The translations under genes and the position numbers were made by a program. A stretch of 64,000 bases of DNA, from the NCBI GenBank assembly GCA_017871115.1, contig JAFCIZ010000005.1, forward strand, positions 2,969,501-3,033,500. The letters run 5' to 3'. The notes beneath the pieces were generated by a model. It was not told the origin of the DNA. It ran no database searches and saw only the letters and a list, made by a program, of their open reading frames with translations. Source of the DNA: Cunninghamella blakesleeana (lineage: Eukaryota > Mucoromycota > Mucoromycetes > Mucorales > Cunninghamellaceae). The first letter of the stretch is position 1; every line of letters begins with the position of its first letter. Shown here one piece after another: positions 55,620 through 64,000 of this stretch.

Positions 55620-56378
55620 TTATATGGTAAATACAACAGCTAGTAAGTGATGGTCAGTCCATTCAGAAGGTAGGTAAGCCAGTAGAGTGTTTATCAAGTC
55701 CTCTTTTAAATTACTAGAGATAAAGATATAATCAATAGTGGATCTAGTACGACCTCTTTTAAAAGTTGACATAGGTTTGTACATACAATCAGAGCTATTG
55801 TTATTGGCACTAAATGCATCTATGTAATTAGTCAGTAGGTGCTGTATCCATGGTTGATGATCGCAATAGGAATAATGACGATGGTCATATATATGTATAT
55901 TGAAATCACCAAGAATCATATGCTTGTTCGGTAAAGGAGGAGCTATAACTTGTGGGTTATCTAAGATACTGTTATAGAAAGGAATTCTTTGATCTCGATT
56001 TGCCGGAGCATAGATATTAGTTATGTAGCACAGCTGTTGATTATCTTCTGTAGAGATGATAGTACCAGCTGTGATTCTTTCGTCCAGACTAATACTTTGG
56101 TCTATAATAGTCAGTTTTGGATTAAGACAAATAATTGCTGTATATTTAGAAAATAAGTAACAAGTATTTGGAAAAAGGTAACGTAGAGTTCGTAAATCAG
56201 ATGGAGATAGATGATTATGTTTCGAAGAAGCAGTTAGTTCTTGTAGACATAATACATCGGCTTGAGGATGAATACGTGAACGTAAAAAACGCGAGTATTC
56301 TTTTTGTGTTCGAGGGTTGTTGGATTTGAGTACACTACGTGCATTCAGAGAGGAAATATTGATTTTTGATAATGTCAT
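55620..56378 (-). CDS. LINE copy 1 ORF2 fragment: AP-type endonuclease domain only
   Basis: 252 codons. It starts MTLSKINISSLNARSV and holds the endonuclease motifs LCLQELTAS, MILGDFNIHIYD, RSTIDYIFIS and SEWTDHHLLA, i.e. the exonuclease-endonuclease-phosphatase fold that nicks target DNA. The next codons, VVFTI then stop, come from foreign sequence: copy 2 continues with 1,000 more residues here. The ORF is therefore a cut-off ORF2. About 97% of its nucleotides match copy 2. Confidence 0.85.
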   Translation of the reverse strand: MTLSKINISSLNARSVLKSNNPRTQKEYSRFLRSRIHPQADVLCLQELTASSKHNHLSPSDLRTLRYLFPNTCYLFSKYTAIICLNPKLTIIDQSISLDERITAGTIISTEDNQQLCYITNIYAPANRDQRIPFYNSILDNPQVIAPPLPNKHMILGDFNIHIYDHRHYSYCDHQPWIQHLLTNYIDAFSANNNSSDCMYKPMSTFKRGRTRSTIDYIFISSNLKEDLINTLLAYLPSEWTDHHLLAVVFTI

Positions 56379-57969
56379 ATTTATTTGTTTTTTTTTTTTT
56401 ATTTTTTTTTAATATATATATATAAACACAACAAAATTAGATTTAATTCTTATTCACATTGGAAACTTTCTTGACTGAAAGATCCTTTGGAACAGAATTA
56501 TCTTTTTTCCTGTCTAGAATAAGACTTGCGTGAGGGTTTGACATGGATGAAGCAATAGCTAATCTATTCTTTGCTTTTGCCGTAGTCATACGAAGCATAT
56601 CCACCTGATTTGATATTACTTTTTCTTGGTGTACTGACTTGGCTGATGATTTCTTTTTACTATCTATGTCCATTGCCATTGTCTCTGGATCTATATCCAT
56701 AGTAGTACGTTTGGTAATGGGAGCATATTTAGATGCATTGAGACCATCTTGATCCATTGTAACTTTGGTTACAGTTACATCCTTAGTATCAACCTCCATT
56801 GGTGCTGACTTGGTTTTATTACCTCCTGACTTGTTCAAGCTGATAATTTTTGCTTCTTCTACGGTAGTTTTACCATCGACCATGTTAGTCTTATGTAAAT
56901 CTCCTACCTTACCTTCAATAACCTTTGGTACTTGAGAAGAGGTATCTACCTCTGTAGTTTCCAAATCTCCTTTTTTTACTTTTTCATCGTTGGTTTGTAC
57001 CCCATCCTTTGATGACTTTTGATTACTAGCAGCCTGTTTTTTCTTACGTTGCTCTTCTTTTAAGAGCTCGTATCTGACCATATCCTTTTCTATATCGCTA
57101 TTCTTCTCTTTGCAGAAGCGAGCGATATGTCCTTTGACCAAACATTTTGAGCACGTTATTTGTTTCATAAGTGGACAATCTTTGCGAATATGGCCAGATT
57201 GTCTACATTGAAAACAGACTGGTGGGGCACCTTTATACGACGCTGGCATATAGCTGTCCCAAAAAGAAAGATAAAGCATTCTTTGAAGTGGTTGATACTT
57301 CTTTGCTTCGTCTGTATCGTTGGTGTCCAAAAGCACCGAAACTTGACCTTCAAAATAACCATCATTGGTAAGTTTTTTAATTTGGCAAACCTTACCATAA
57401 ATGCTCATGGATAAGAAAATGCCATCCAACAATTCAGCTTGTTTTTTTGGAATATAATCCAAAAGCACTCTTACCATCTTTGGTGGAGTTGCTGAATTAT
57501 TTATTTTGCTTGGGCTTGCTTTATAAAGTAGTTCATCTATGATGAAACCTTTTTCAATTGCTTCCTCAGCGTGTTTATTATCCTTGAAATTTATACCTAA
57601 CAGTATGGTACCTCTCGTGTTACCATGACGACTATACGGAGTAACACCTTCTATTTCACCTATTTGGGACTCAATTAGCTTGTAGATTTCCTTATTTGAG
57701 AGCCCATGTTTCTTAGGAAGTTCGAAGAGCACAGAGTCTTCCTCCAAAGCGCGTTGTGCAATTTGTTCTGCCTTATGAATTCTTAAGTGATCTTTAAGAA
57801 GATCATCTTCATACATGACTTCATGAGCAATATTTATTTGCTCTCCATAGATATTTTTATTTTGCATGGCATTAGGTATTCTTTTTTCCATACCTTTCGC
57901 CACTTTTTCTGCCCATGTTTCCCCGATTCCATTTCGAGGAAGATGGTTAGAATCTTCAGTATTAGACAT
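55634..57969 (-). mobile_element. LINE copy 1 (L1-type, 3'-truncated, no reverse transcriptase)
   Basis: A minus-strand non-LTR element with ORF1 (57969-56443), a 64-bp spacer, and the first part of ORF2 (56378 onward). Similarity to LINE copy 2 stops at about 55634, inside ORF2 after the endonuclease domain. The RT, the Cys-rich C-terminus, the 3' UTR and the poly(A) are absent. Most LINE copies are truncated at the 5' end, so loss of the 3' part suggests later deletion or recombination. Its 5' side is only 45 bp from the poly(A) of copy 2. L1-type LINEs of this layout are known in Mucoromycota (Grem-LINE1 in Mucor); the family match is an inference. Confidence 0.85.
56443..57969 (-). CDS. 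LINE copy 1 ORF1: nucleic-acid-binding protein with CCHC zinc knuckles
   Basis: 508 codons, open. Residues ~160-215 have an RRM-like segment (KMVRVLLDYIPKKQAELLDG and onward to GYFEGQVSVLLD). Two CCHC knuckles follow at ~250-285: CFQCRQSGHIRKDC and CSKCLVKGHIARFC (CX2CX4HX4C). The C-terminal third is Lys/Ser/Thr-rich and probably disordered. In LINEs ORF1 protein coats the RNA and forms the RNP. It is only about half identical to ORF1 of copy 2, with the knuckles and the region before them best conserved. Confidence 0.88.
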   Translation of the reverse strand: MSNTEDSNHLPRNGIGETWAEKVAKGMEKRIPNAMQNKNIYGEQINIAHEVMYEDDLLKDHLRIHKAEQIAQRALEEDSVLFELPKKHGLSNKEIYKLIESQIGEIEGVTPYSRHGNTRGTILLGINFKDNKHAEEAIEKGFIIDELLYKASPSKINNSATPPKMVRVLLDYIPKKQAELLDGIFLSMSIYGKVCQIKKLTNDGYFEGQVSVLLDTNDTDEAKKYQPLQRMLYLSFWDSYMPASYKGAPPVCFQCRQSGHIRKDCPLMKQITCSKCLVKGHIARFCKEKNSDIEKDMVRYELLKEEQRKKKQAASNQKSSKDGVQTNDEKVKKGDLETTEVDTSSQVPKVIEGKVGDLHKTNMVDGKTTVEEAKIISLNKSGGNKTKSAPMEVDTKDVTVTKVTMDQDGLNASKYAPITKRTTMDIDPETMAMDIDSKKKSSAKSVHQEKVISNQVDMLRMTTAKAKNRLAIASSMSNPHASLILDRKKDNSVPKDLSVKKVSNVNKN

Positions 57970-58010
57970 AGCTGAAAATTCTATAAATTGTTAACAGTAG
58001 TTGCCGCAAG

Positions 58011-58014
<4 letters not shown>

Positions 58015-58043
<29 letters not shown>
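58015..58043 (-). repeat. Poly(A) tail of LINE copy 2
   Basis: 29 consecutive T on the plus strand, i.e. an A tract on the element's sense strand, right at the 3' side of the 3' UTR. Its far side meets the 45-bp leader of LINE copy 1. Confidence 0.85.
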
Positions 58044-58053
58044 GTATTTAAAG

Positions 58054-58083
58054 CAACACTGCATTACTGTGTAATGCTTGTTG
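58054..58083 (-). other. 3' stem-loop of LINE copy 2
   Basis: An inverted repeat: GCATTAC, loop TGT, GTAATGC, extended by CAACA/TGTTG pairs after a small bulge, giving about 12 paired bases. It lies 11 bases from the poly(A). Several LINE families (for example eel UnaL2) use a 3' stem-loop for recognition by their own RT; a similar role is inferred. Confidence 0.6.
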
Positions 58084-58300
58084 TATTTCTTTATTAGGCA
58101 AATTATAAGCTCCGGTTAAAAATTAAAATAAAATAAAATAAACAAAAAAACAAAAAAAAACTAGCTATATTTTTCTTTTCTTTTCTTTTTCTTTTCCAAG
58201 TTCTTTTGACAATGCATAATTCTTTTTCTTTTTCAAAATTAAAGATCTTCAGACAGCTATTTAAAAAAGTACAAAAGATAATTAAAACATAGATTGTACA

Positions 58301-61300
58301 TTACTGCCAATCTAAGTTAATATCATTATAGTTGTGGAAGACCTTCCATCTTGCTAAAGCAAAATCTGTCCTCCAAGTTGTTTCTTCAAAGACATGATGC
58401 CAGTGTTGTTGCCAAAGTATCAGTAAAACATGTCCTATTAGTACCAAAGTATTGCTGTTGACCTTATTAATACGATTAAACGTTATTGATGACCAAATAT
58501 TATTAAACTTCTCCTGTGGTATATTTTTGGAATAAAGGAAAGCTTTCCAAAATTCCTTTTTCTTTTTACAGTGAAGAATAAAATGTTGATCATCTTCAAA
58601 ATCAGGACAGAAGGAACAAAGAGGAGTCTGAAACTTGGTTGGTATCATTTGATGTAGTCTACAATTTGTTGGTAACTTGTGGATCAATATTCTCCACCAT
58701 ATTTCTATGGCTTTATGAGGAATATCTAGTTGCCAAAAATTGGACCAGTCAGCTTTCGACATTAACGCACCTGGAGTTTGCACCAGAGGTGGATGTTTGA
58801 CAGGATAAATGGGAGAACCTTGGAAGAACCAATATCTACGCAAGGAACTCGGAGAAGCTTTATGCACCATTATTGTATTGGACGAGGAGGACAAAGAAAA
58901 CTTCCATTCTTCTAGAACAGTAGAAACAGGAATATTACGACCTACTCTACTGCTTTGAAAGAAATTGTTTTTAAGAAGAGGATGAATTTTTAGTTGATCC
59001 AAAAGTAAAGAGGATATTATATCATCATACTTTTTCCGACTACGACTATTACTAGGAGGTACTTCCATAAGATCTTTAGCAAACCAATTAGCTGGTATCA
59101 ACCTTTTAATATCTAAAATAGGTTTAGATATTCTAGGTGATTCATTTATTACTAAAGCTTTTCTAAGAGGCAGATGTTTAATTATTTCCCTCGACCAGTT
59201 TGAAGAAGGTTCTAGTGTAGGTACGGATGCTAACATTTTTATCATATGCTTCATCTGTGGCAACTTTCTGAATTTTTTGTTATAATAATGTGGATCAGCA
59301 AGAATCGGAATGACAGAACACTGATTAGTGTAATAGGTGATTAATTGTTGAAACACATTAAATAAAAAGTTGGTGGCATCTGAGGTGATCATCTTATTGA
59401 TATATACCATATGAAGAGCTTTGAACTGATGATTTATATCAATTAGATTAATTCCACCTTGATTCTTTGGAGCGCAGAGAAAGTGGTATGACGGTTTTGG
59501 AAAGAAAGGCACAACATATTCATATACTTTTCTTCGAATTGATGCCAACCATTTTTCAGGGACTATTGTAACACGTAGGATATGCCATAGTCGAGAAAGG
59601 ATCAACGAGTTCGTCACTATAGATCTACCTCTAATTGATAATGATCTTTGCTTCAGCACATTAATATGATTGGTAAGTTTATTTTCAACCGACCATAAAA
59701 AGGTGTTAAGCTGCTCTTTGCTAGAGTAAACTGGATAACCTAGATAAGTGATGGCTGTTGGATTTTCCTTGTCATGCCATGAAATTTGATCTGCCTTGGC
59801 TATCTCTTTCCAGGCATCATGTCTTTCACCTGTTACTGAAAACATGATAGTCTTTTGAAAGTTAACTTTGGCATTACTGGCTTCACCATACAACTTTAGG
59901 ATACCTTTAAGATAGTACCACTCTTTCAAATCCCTAACGAATACTAAAAGATCATCAGCATAGGCTAGTAATTTGATGGTAACTGGATACTGTTTATTTT
60001 CAACTGTTTCCACCTTTTGATCAAGTATAGGTACACCATAAATATTACTTTCACTTAATATGGTACGTAATAAAGGTTCAAAGGCAATATTGAAAAGTAA
60101 AGGTGAAATTGGATCACCTTGACGTAAACCACGTTTCTGATCTATAGGAGCAGCCAACCAACCATTTACAGACAAACATATCTTTGTATTAAAGAAAAGG
60201 TCAAGTAAACAGTTTATCAGAGAGGATGGGAAATGGAAACACTCTAATACTTTTTGAAGGTATAATGGATGAATCCTGTCATATGCTTTCTCTTGATCTA
60301 AGAGTAAACCTATGGAAGTATCATCAGGATTTGTATTTACAGTGTGTTGCATCAGAGTTTGTGTAATCCAGCCATTATCAGATATCAAACGGTGTGGCAT
60401 GAAACCAGTTTGATATGGGTTGATAATTTTTGGAAGACAACAGTTTAACCTATTTGCTATAATCTTTGTAAATATTTTAGCATCACAATTAATCAGAGAC
60501 AGCGGGCGCCAATTTTGTAAGAGGGTACGATCACCTTTCTTATATAATAGCACCATCTTGGTTTCTCTCCAAGAAGTAGGTTGTAATCCATTTAAAGCAT
60601 CATTCATAATCAAACTAAGAAGTTCCAAAAGCTTGGGATGCATACCTAGGATGAGTTTATAAAACTCGAAACCTAGACCATCCAAACCTGGACTCTTGTG
60701 AATAGGACTGTGTTTGATTATGTTTAATACATCCTCTTGTAAGATAGCAGCAGTTAGAAGATTTTGATCTTGAAAAGATAGCTTATTATTATCAGGTATA
60801 TTATTGGTTAGGACATTAATAGCAGCAACATCAACATCCTGAGTGCTATACAAATCTTTGTAATAGCTTCTGGTTTCCTTAATAATATCCTTTATATCCG
60901 TATGGATCAGATGACTTACTGGATTTTGAATAGCTGTTAGGGTCATCCGTTTAGATCTAGTTTTTAAGGTATTGAAAAAATATTTATTATTTTTTTCACC
61001 TTTATCTGACCACATAGTATTGGATCTAATTATCAACTGTTGTGTCTTGACTTTATATAAATCATCAAGTTGATGTTCTATCTTTTCAATTTCTTCCATA
61101 GATGATAAATTTTGCCTGGCTTCTTGTAACTGTTCAAGATCAGTTTTATACTTTTTGTTCTTTTCAGAACTATAAAGTGTGGTACATATCTTTACTTTTA
61201 CTTTAATCTTATCCCATAATAATTGCCTATTGATGGTCTGTAGGTCAATATTATCTATCAGATTATGAAGTACCTCTGACAGGATAGGATAAAATTCATT

Positions 61301-62117
61301 GTCATGGAGTAATTGTGGATTAAATCTCCAAGTACCTGGTCCCATTTGCATCGACTCACTAGTATGTATTGACATAGCTAGTAAGTGATGGTCAGTCCAT
61401 TCAGAAGGTAAGTAAGCCAGTAGGGTATTTATCAAATCCTCTTTTAAATTACTAGAGATGAAGATATAATCAATAGTAGATCTAGTACGACCTCTTTTAA
61501 AAGTTGACAGAGGTTTGTACATACGATCAGAGCTATTGTTATTGGCACTAAATGCATCTATGTAATTAGTCAGTAGGTGCTGTATCCATGGCTGATGATC
61601 ACAATAAGAATAATGACGATGGTCATATATGTGTATATTAAAATCACCAAGAATCATATGCTTGTTCGGTAAAGGAGGAGCTATAACTTGTGGGTTATCT
61701 AAGATACTGTTATAGAAAGGAATTCTTTGATCTCGATTTGCCGGAGCATAGATATTAGTTATGTAGCACAGCTGTTGATTATCTTCTGTAGAGATGATAG
61801 TACCAGCTGTGATTCTTTCGTCCAGACTAATACTTTGGTCTATAATAGTCAGTTTTGGATTAAGACAAATAATTGCTGTATATTTAGAAAATAAGCAACA
61901 AGTATTTGGAAAAAGGTAATGTAGAGTTCGTATATCAGATGGAGATAGATGATTATGTCTCGAAGAAGCAGTTAGTTCTTGTAGACATAATATATCGGCT
62001 TGAGGATGAATACGCGAACGTAAAAAAACGAGAGTATTCTTTTTGTGTTCGAGGGTTGTTGGATTTGAGTACACTACGTGCATTCAAAGAAGATATATTA
62101 ATTGTTGATAGTGTCAT
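58301..62117 (-). CDS. LINE copy 2 ORF2: endonuclease plus reverse transcriptase, one frameshift
   Basis: The ORF2 start equivalent to copy 1 is the ATG at 62117. An A7 run at 62022-62028 (A6 in copy 1) breaks the frame about 30 codons in. From 62083 a second frame runs open for 1,260 codons; its residues become endonuclease-like just after the A7 run. Endonuclease motifs are LCLQELTAS, GDFNIH, STIDYIFIS and TDHHLL. RT motifs are DQEKAYDRIHP (motif A), RGLRQGDPISPLLFN (motif B) and LLAYADDLLVFV (motif C, YADD near 59955). The C-terminus has a zf-RVT-type Cys/His cluster (CSFCPDFEDDQHFILHC). No RNase H domain is seen. It provides nicking and target-primed reverse transcription. Confidence 0.88.
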
Positions 62118-62166
62118 TTTTTATATTTTTTTTTTTTTTTTATTTTTTTTTTTATTTTATTATATA

Positions 62167-62209
<43 letters not shown>

Positions 62210-62225
62210 ATTGCACTAGCATCAA
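62118..62225 (-). other. ORF1-ORF2 spacer of LINE copy 2
   Basis: 108 bp with long T-runs and a (TA)n tract. The equivalent spacer of copy 1 (56379-56442) is also T-rich with a short TA run, but differs in length. Confidence 0.7.
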
Positions 62226-63656
62226 TTACTGAAGCTGTCCTTTAGAAAGAACAGATTCAGTAGAAGCAAGACGTGATTTTCTTCCAGAAGGACTATATCC
62301 CAATGTTCGATTGGCTACTGATGTATTTAAAGTTGAAGAAACCTTGCCTTTGTTCATTTCAGAGAGTTTCATCACAAGTGTATCATTAATATCTTTTGAT
62401 GTATGTTGGTCTATGTCCATTGTTGTTCGAGATGTAATTGGTGCATACTTGGAAGCCAAGGATCCACCAAAAATGTCTTGATCCTTATCCTCATCACTAT
62501 CCTTATCGTTTATAGCCCAATCCATTTTTGATAAAATGTTATCTGAAGTGGTTGTATCTTCAGATGGTGCCAACTTATCGGAGGATTCAATTTTGTTTTT
62601 TGATGAACTATTTTTATTTAGGTCATCCTCTGATTTTTCTTCCTTATCCAAAACCATAAGGTTTGTTGATTTGGTATCGGCTACTTTTTTCTCTTTGACT
62701 ACCTTTTTCTTTTCAACATTGGCTATAGCATCCGTTCTTTGACCTTCTTTCATTTTTTCATAGCTATTTAATTCTTTTTGGAAATCGGCTTCTTTCATTT
62801 TACAGAAGCGAGCTATATGTCCCTTTTCCAGACATCTAGAGCAAGTTAATTGCTTCATCATAGGACAGTTTTTTCTAATATGTCCTGATTGTCTACATTG
62901 ATAACAGACTGGTGGAGCGCCTTTAAAGGTAGCAGGGAGGTATCTATCCCAGTATTCCATATACAACATACGTTGTAATGGTTGGTATTTTACCTCATTA
63001 CCTTCATCGTTAATATCCAACAAAACTGAGATTTGACCTTCAAAGAAACCGTCATACAGCATCTTTTTGATCTCACAAATTTTTCCATAACGATGCATGG
63101 ACTCGAGAACCCCTTCTACTAGGGCAGCTTGCTTTTTCGGGACATAGCTAAGATGGACTCTTACCATTTTTGGAGCAATGTCTGAGTTTGACAATTTACT
63201 GGGACTTGCTTTGTAATTAGCTTCGTTAATAATAATACCTTCTTGGATGGCCTTACTATTATGAACGCTGTCCACAAAGGTGACTTCAATGAAGACATTA
63301 CCCCTCACATTGGTTCCAAATTTATTGAGGGCAACTACTCCATCAACTTTGCCAATTTGCTTTTCAATTGTTCTGTACATTTCCGAGAATGTAGCGAATT
63401 CTTTTTTTGGGATTTCAAAAATGACAGAATTATCCTCCAAAGTTTGTTGAATGATTTGTTCAGACTTGAAAATACGCATATGATCTTTCAAGTGGACGTC
63501 TTCATAAATAACTACTGGCTGTAGTTCTATTCTATTACCCATAATATCTTTATGGGTCATTGGAGTGGGGACCTTCGCCTTCAGGCCCTTTGCGACTTTT
63601 TGAGCCCAGGACTCCGTCGGCTCCATTTCAATGGAGTTTCTCTTTGAAACTGACAT
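62226..63656 (-). CDS. LINE copy 2 ORF1: CCHC zinc-knuckle protein
   Basis: 476 codons, open. The architecture is the same as in copy 1: an N-terminal WAQKVAKGL block, an RRM-like segment (MVRVHLSYVPKKQAALVEGV to GFFEGQISVLLD), YQPLQRMLYMEYWDRYLPAT, then the knuckles CYQCRQSGHIRKNC and CSRCLEKGHIARFC, and a Lys/Asp/Ser-rich tail. By eye it is about half identical to ORF1 of copy 1, far less than the ORF2 endonuclease parts are. It presumably binds element RNA. Confidence 0.88.
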   Translation of the reverse strand: MSVSKRNSIEMEPTESWAQKVAKGLKAKVPTPMTHKDIMGNRIELQPVVIYEDVHLKDHMRIFKSEQIIQQTLEDNSVIFEIPKKEFATFSEMYRTIEKQIGKVDGVVALNKFGTNVRGNVFIEVTFVDSVHNSKAIQEGIIINEANYKASPSKLSNSDIAPKMVRVHLSYVPKKQAALVEGVLESMHRYGKICEIKKMLYDGFFEGQISVLLDINDEGNEVKYQPLQRMLYMEYWDRYLPATFKGAPPVCYQCRQSGHIRKNCPMMKQLTCSRCLEKGHIARFCKMKEADFQKELNSYEKMKEGQRTDAIANVEKKKVVKEKKVADTKSTNLMVLDKEEKSEDDLNKNSSSKNKIESSDKLAPSEDTTTSDNILSKMDWAINDKDSDEDKDQDIFGGSLASKYAPITSRTTMDIDQHTSKDINDTLVMKLSEMNKGKVSSTLNTSVANRTLGYSPSGRKSRLASTESVLSKGQLQ

Positions 63657-64000
63657 TTCAAGAAAAAATGAGTTTCAAATGTATTATGTTAATGTTTAAA
63701 ACTATGTAGTTATTGTTTTAAAGTTTTAAAAAGAAAAAATAAATGAGTATATGATTTTCTTTGAGCGCTTAAAGGTTTATCCGTTGTAAAAAGTGTTTCT
63801 TAAGCGAAAGAGTTTTTACGGTTTTCTTTGAGCGCTTAAAAATTTATCTGTTAAAAACTGATTAAAATTTTTTTTTTAAAAAAAGCAACAGTGTTTTCGC
63901 GCAATTTTTACCTGTCAAATAAATTCTATAATTTTTTAAAAATATTATTTAATATTTTGCTATATTTTAACAAATATAAATAAAATTTTTAATATATAAA
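63657..64000 (-). other. Upstream (5' UTR/promoter) region of LINE copy 2
   Basis: 344 bp to the right edge with no ORF. It contains a 31-base direct repeat (63755-63785 and 63822-63852) built on TTTGAGCGCTTAAA with four mismatches, and a partly inverted relative near 63798-63811. It could be the internal promoter of the element or flanking host DNA; the 5' end is not resolved. Confidence 0.45.
63755..63852. repeat. Two-copy direct repeat with GAGCGCTTAAA core
   Basis: Copies start at 63755 and 63822, 67 bp apart, each 31 bases, differing at four positions by eye. AGCGCT in each is itself palindromic. Confidence 0.75.

Larger units (their letters stand above)
58015..63656 (-). mobile_element. 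LINE copy 2 (L1-type, nearly full length, poly(A)-ended)
   Basis: A minus-strand non-LTR element with ORF1 (63656-62226), a T-rich spacer, ORF2 (62117-58301) and a 3' UTR of about 260 bp that ends in a 29-base A tract (T on the plus strand, 58015-58043). The 5' boundary is not determined and may lie in 63657-64000 or beyond. ORF2 has a one-base frameshift near its start relative to copy 1, but is otherwise open through the endonuclease, RT and Cys-rich C-terminus. No target-site duplication was found because the 5' end is not defined. Confidence 0.9.

Overview
The window looks like nuclear DNA of an early-diverging filamentous fungus, most likely a low-GC member of the Mucorales. Intergenic DNA is extremely AT-rich with many (TA)n tracts. 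Genes carry several short introns of about 60-120 nt with GTAAGT/GTATGT/GTAATA donors and mostly TAG acceptors. The gene set is typically fungal: pentafunctional AROM, ERG6, STE12 with two C2H2 fingers, SKN7, POP3 and COX16. The right end carries L1-type LINEs with a CCHC ORF1 and an endonuclease/reverse-transcriptase ORF2. The genus is not resolved from sequence reading alone.

Layout. 1-5 kb: a possible ferritin N-terminal exon cut by the left edge, a YDR286C-like glutaredoxin, IPI3 and a C2-domain protein. 6-10.5 kb: BMT2, LSM4, a three-domain CGFS glutaredoxin and COX16. 10.7-23 kb: a run of large minus-strand genes, ARO1 (AROM), ERB1/BOP1 and SKN7. 25-38 kb: SF3B4, an earless beta-adaptin and a very long ZW10/DSL1-type tether whose C-terminal ~1,130 residues carry repeated acidic tryptophan motifs. 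40-55 kb: ERG6, STE12, an F-box protein with a terminal Cys cluster, an HSL-type alpha/beta hydrolase, PUP1 (proteasome beta2), CDC6, a GILT-like protein, POP3 and a complex I NDUFB7 subunit with an apparent frameshift. 55.6-64 kb: two LINE copies in the same minus orientation, the upstream one ending in poly(A) only 45 bp before ORF1 of the downstream one.

Most genes are housekeeping and were assembled here by joining exons across GT-AG introns with phase checks; every joined CDS keeps an open frame. Several belong to shared processes: ribosome or RNA maturation (IPI3, BMT2, ERB1, LSM4, SF3B4, POP3), vesicle coats and tethers (beta-adaptin, ZW10), and mitochondrial respiration (COX16, NDUFB7). 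There is no sign of co-regulated clustering beyond shared divergent promoters such as PUP1/CDC6.

The most interesting items are (1) the ZW10 homologue with a giant multivalent acidic-Trp tail, and (2) the LINE pair. In the pair the endonuclease-coding segments are about 97% identical while the ORF1 proteins are only about half identical, one copy lacks any RT, and the other ends in a clear stem-loop next to its poly(A). No tRNA, rRNA or CRISPR feature was found.
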